Shown: positions 62,413 to 64,000 of the stretch, one piece after another
Layout: every line of letters starts with the position of its first letter
Position numbering within the stretch: position 1 is the stretch's first letter
NCBI RefSeq assembly: GCF_900113065.1
Contig: NZ_FOOA01000014.1
Location: forward strand, 48,834 to 112,833
Source: Aureimonas phyllosphaerae
GTDB lineage: Bacteria; Pseudomonadota; Alphaproteobacteria; Rhizobiales; Rhizobiaceae
Direction of reading: 5' to 3'
Length of the DNA stretch: 64,000 nucleotides
The notes under the pieces: model-generated
Told to the model about the DNA's origin: nothing
Database searches by the model: none
The model's input: the letters and a program-made list of their open reading frames with translations, nothing else
Program-made: the position numbers and the translations under genes

Positions 62413-63474
62413 ATGGCCTGGAATTCGGAGCGCGGACCAAGGATCGCCTTTCTCGGGACCGGAGCGCAGGGGGCCTCGATCGGGGCCGACTTCGCGCTCG
62501 CCGGGCTCGACGTGACGTTCATCGAGCAGTGGCCGGATCACGTGAACGCCATCCGCGAGAACGGCATCACGGTGAACCTGCCCTCGCGCACGATCAACGC
62601 CCGGGTGCCGGCGCTCCACCTCTGCCAGGTCGCCGAAATCCGCGAACCGTTCGACGTCGTCTTTCTCGTCGTGAAGGCCTACGACACGAAATGGGCGTGC
62701 CAGTTGATCGAGCCCGTTCTGGCAAAGGACGGCTTCGTCGTCGGGCTGCAGAACGGCATGACGCATGAGGACATCGCGTCCGTCGTAGGCCGCGAACGCA
62801 CGATCGGCGCGGTGATCGAGATCGCCTCGAACATGTTCACGCCGGGCGTCACCAACCGCCAGAACGACCCCGAGACCTCCTGGTTCGCGATGGGAGCCCT
62901 CGACCCCGCCGTGCAGCACCGGGTCGAGGCGGTCGCCGACCTTTTGCGTCACAGCGGCACCGTCGAGGTGACGGACGACATCAGGTCAGCCAAATGGATG
63001 AAGCTCGTCGTCAACGCTGCCGAACTCATCCCCTCGGCCATCGTCGACCTTCCGCTTGCCGATGCCGCCCGTGCGCCCGGCATGCTCGACGTCATGCGTG
63101 TCGCGGGCTACGAGGCGATGCACGCGGCGCTCGCCGATGGGGCCACGATCGTTCCGATCATCGGCATGCCCCCCGTCACGACCAACGACCCAGACCGCTA
63201 TGTCGACCAGATCTTCGAGGAGGTGCTCAAGACCTTCTCGCAGGCCGACACGCTGACGACCTCGCTCCAGGATTGGCGCAAGGGTCGGAAGGCCGAAATT
63301 CAGGAGGTCAACGGCTTCGTCGTCGAGACCCTCCGGCGGTTCGGCCGCCCTGCACCGCTGAACGCTCGCGTCGTGGAGATGGCCCTCGACATCGAGGCCG
63401 GTCGCCTCGCCGCCCACCCCTCCAACGCGGCTCCCCTCATCGAGACGCTCCGCGAGACACGGGCCACCATCTGA
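62413..63474 (+). CDS. Ketopantoate reductase-like (ApbA/PanE) oxidoreductase
   Basis: 353 residues from ATG 62413 (AAAGGAAACG leader). Rossmann site RIAFLGTGAQGASIGADFAL, then LVVKAYDTKWACQLIEPVL, VGLQNGMTHEDIASVVG (the conserved QNG), and catalytic Lys in SAKWMKLVVNAAELIPSA. About 50 residues longer than PanE, with an extended C-terminal helical part. In a catabolic operon it probably reduces or oxidises a branched or cyclic 2-oxo acid rather than making pantoate. Confidence 0.82.
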   Translation: MAWNSERGPRIAFLGTGAQGASIGADFALAGLDVTFIEQWPDHVNAIRENGITVNLPSRTINARVPALHLCQVAEIREPFDVVFLVVKAYDTKWACQLIEPVLAKDGFVVGLQNGMTHEDIASVVGRERTIGAVIEIASNMFTPGVTNRQNDPETSWFAMGALDPAVQHRVEAVADLLRHSGTVEVTDDIRSAKWMKLVVNAAELIPSAIVDLPLADAARAPGMLDVMRVAGYEAMHAALADGATIVPIIGMPPVTTNDPDRYVDQIFEEVLKTFSQADTLTTSLQDWRKGRKAEIQEVNGFVVETLRRFGRPAPLNARVVEMALDIEAGRLAAHPSNAAPLIETLRETRATI

Positions 63475-63547
63475 GGCAACGAACTCTGAACGCCGCCTTC
63501 GTTGAGAAGGGTGTCGGCGATCCAGACTGCACATGAAGGAGATTGAT

Positions 63548-64000
63548 ATGTCGAAATCGGCACTTGTGGTGGGGGCGAGCGGGATCGTGGGCAGCGCGAC
63601 GGCGGACCTTCTCACCGCAAACGGCTGGACGGTCCACGGTCTCGCGCGCCGGCCGGTGGAGCAGCCGGGCGTCCGGCCCGTGGCCGCCGACCTGCAGGAC
63701 GCGGCGGGAACGGCGGACGCCCTGCGCGACCTGACGCCGGACGCCGTGTTCATCACCACCTGGGCCCGCCAAGCGACCGAGGCCGAGAACATCCGCGTCA
63801 ACGCCGCCATGGTGCGCAACCTCCTCGATGGCCTGCGGCCGGCCGGATCGGTGCGCCACGTCGCCCTCGTCACCGGCCTCAAGCACTATCTCGGCCCCTT
63901 CGAGGCCTACGGGAAGGGCACGCTGCCCGAGACCCCGTTCCGCGAGAGCCAGGGTCGGCTCGACGTCGCCAACTTCTACTACGCGCAGGAGGACGAGGTG
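63548..64000 (+). CDS. PRISE-type SDR (iridoid synthase/progesterone 5-beta-reductase-like), 3'-truncated by the window edge
   Basis: The visible 151 codons start at ATG 63548 with an AAGGAG site 7 nt upstream and run off the window. MSKSALVVGASGIVGSATAD is the extended-SDR cofactor loop. HVALVTGLKHYLGPFEAYGK, then LPETPFRESQGRL and NFYYAQEDEV, match the PRISE family, in which the Tyr and Lys lie at shifted positions (here Lys in TGLKHY). Family members reduce enones with NAD(P)H. It may act on an unsaturated ketone in the pathway of this operon. Confidence 0.82.
   Translation, partial: MSKSALVVGASGIVGSATADLLTANGWTVHGLARRPVEQPGVRPVAADLQDAAGTADALRDLTPDAVFITTWARQATEAENIRVNAAMVRNLLDGLRPAGSVRHVALVTGLKHYLGPFEAYGKGTLPETPFRESQGRLDVANFYYAQEDEV

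Overview
The window is GC-rich, densely coding DNA. It most likely comes from an alphaproteobacterium of the order Hyphomicrobiales (Rhizobiales). Reasons: a pcaDC (pcaL) fusion in a pcaQ-divergent operon, a PcaQ-type box of the rhizobial form, QuiC fused to a 4-hydroxyphenylpyruvate-dioxygenase-like domain, several CUT2 sugar importers, and purine-rich GGGAGG-type ribosome binding sites. I cannot name the genus.

Layout. (1) 1-5.2 kb is a decayed mobile margin. It holds a partial hypothetical gene, an attachment-like segment (tandem 12-mers plus a tRNA-Ser-like 3' end), a mutated IS3 element, a ribbon-helix-helix gene and a phage-tail-type protein with a NodB domain. It ends in a LysR gene lacking its HTH. 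(2) 5.6-12.1 kb is a complete sugar cassette: isomerase, CUT2 importer (SBP, ATPase, permease), RpiR regulator and PfkB kinase. A perfect palindrome lies in its promoter. (3) 12.3-23.6 kb is a mixed region: a small secreted DUF7282-type protein, a second CUT2 importer (minus strand), CorA, an 836-residue flagellin-like protein, an IS5 element that cut the 5' end of an OhrR-type gene, and a divergent HxlR/azoreductase pair. (4) 23.8-44.6 kb is an aromatic and hydroaromatic catabolic supercluster. It has quinate/shikimate genes (Gfo/Idh/MocA oxidoreductase, AroQ, AroE-like), an orphan amino-acid-type SBP, a GntR regulator, an intradiol dioxygenase-HpaH-HpaI operon, and a full amino-acid-type ABC importer ending in QuiC. 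The protocatechuate branch follows: pcaL-H-G-I-J-F-B with divergent pcaQ. (5) 46.4-59.3 kb is a run of minus-strand genes. It starts with a CUT2 sugar importer, continues through three SDRs, two medium-chain dehydrogenases, a Gfo/Idh/MocA oxidoreductase and a YciI protein, and ends in a hydroxyquinol-type intradiol dioxygenase, maleylacetate reductase and a tautomerase. (6) 59.6-64 kb is a divergent plus-strand operon: a beta-hydroxyacid dehydrogenase, a fusion of a MarR-like wHTH to a family-1 solute-binding domain, a ketopantoate-reductase-like protein and a partial PRISE-type SDR.

How it works together (inference). Quinate/shikimate-type compounds would enter through the amino-acid-type importer. 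AroE-like and AroQ convert them to 3-dehydroshikimate, QuiC makes protocatechuate, and the Pca enzymes yield succinyl-CoA and acetyl-CoA. The operon in (5) appears to bring a polyhydroxylated, sugar-like substrate to hydroxyquinol by dehydrogenations rather than by a monooxygenase, since no flavin hydroxylase is present. It then reaches 3-oxoadipate through maleylacetate and feeds the same pcaIJ/pcaF step.

The strongest candidates for new biology are the wHTH-SBP fusion regulator (60630-62360), the hydroxyquinol funnel lacking a monooxygenase, the intradiol dioxygenase coupled to HpaH/HpaI, and the stem-loop that follows every one of the five exported solute-binding-protein genes.
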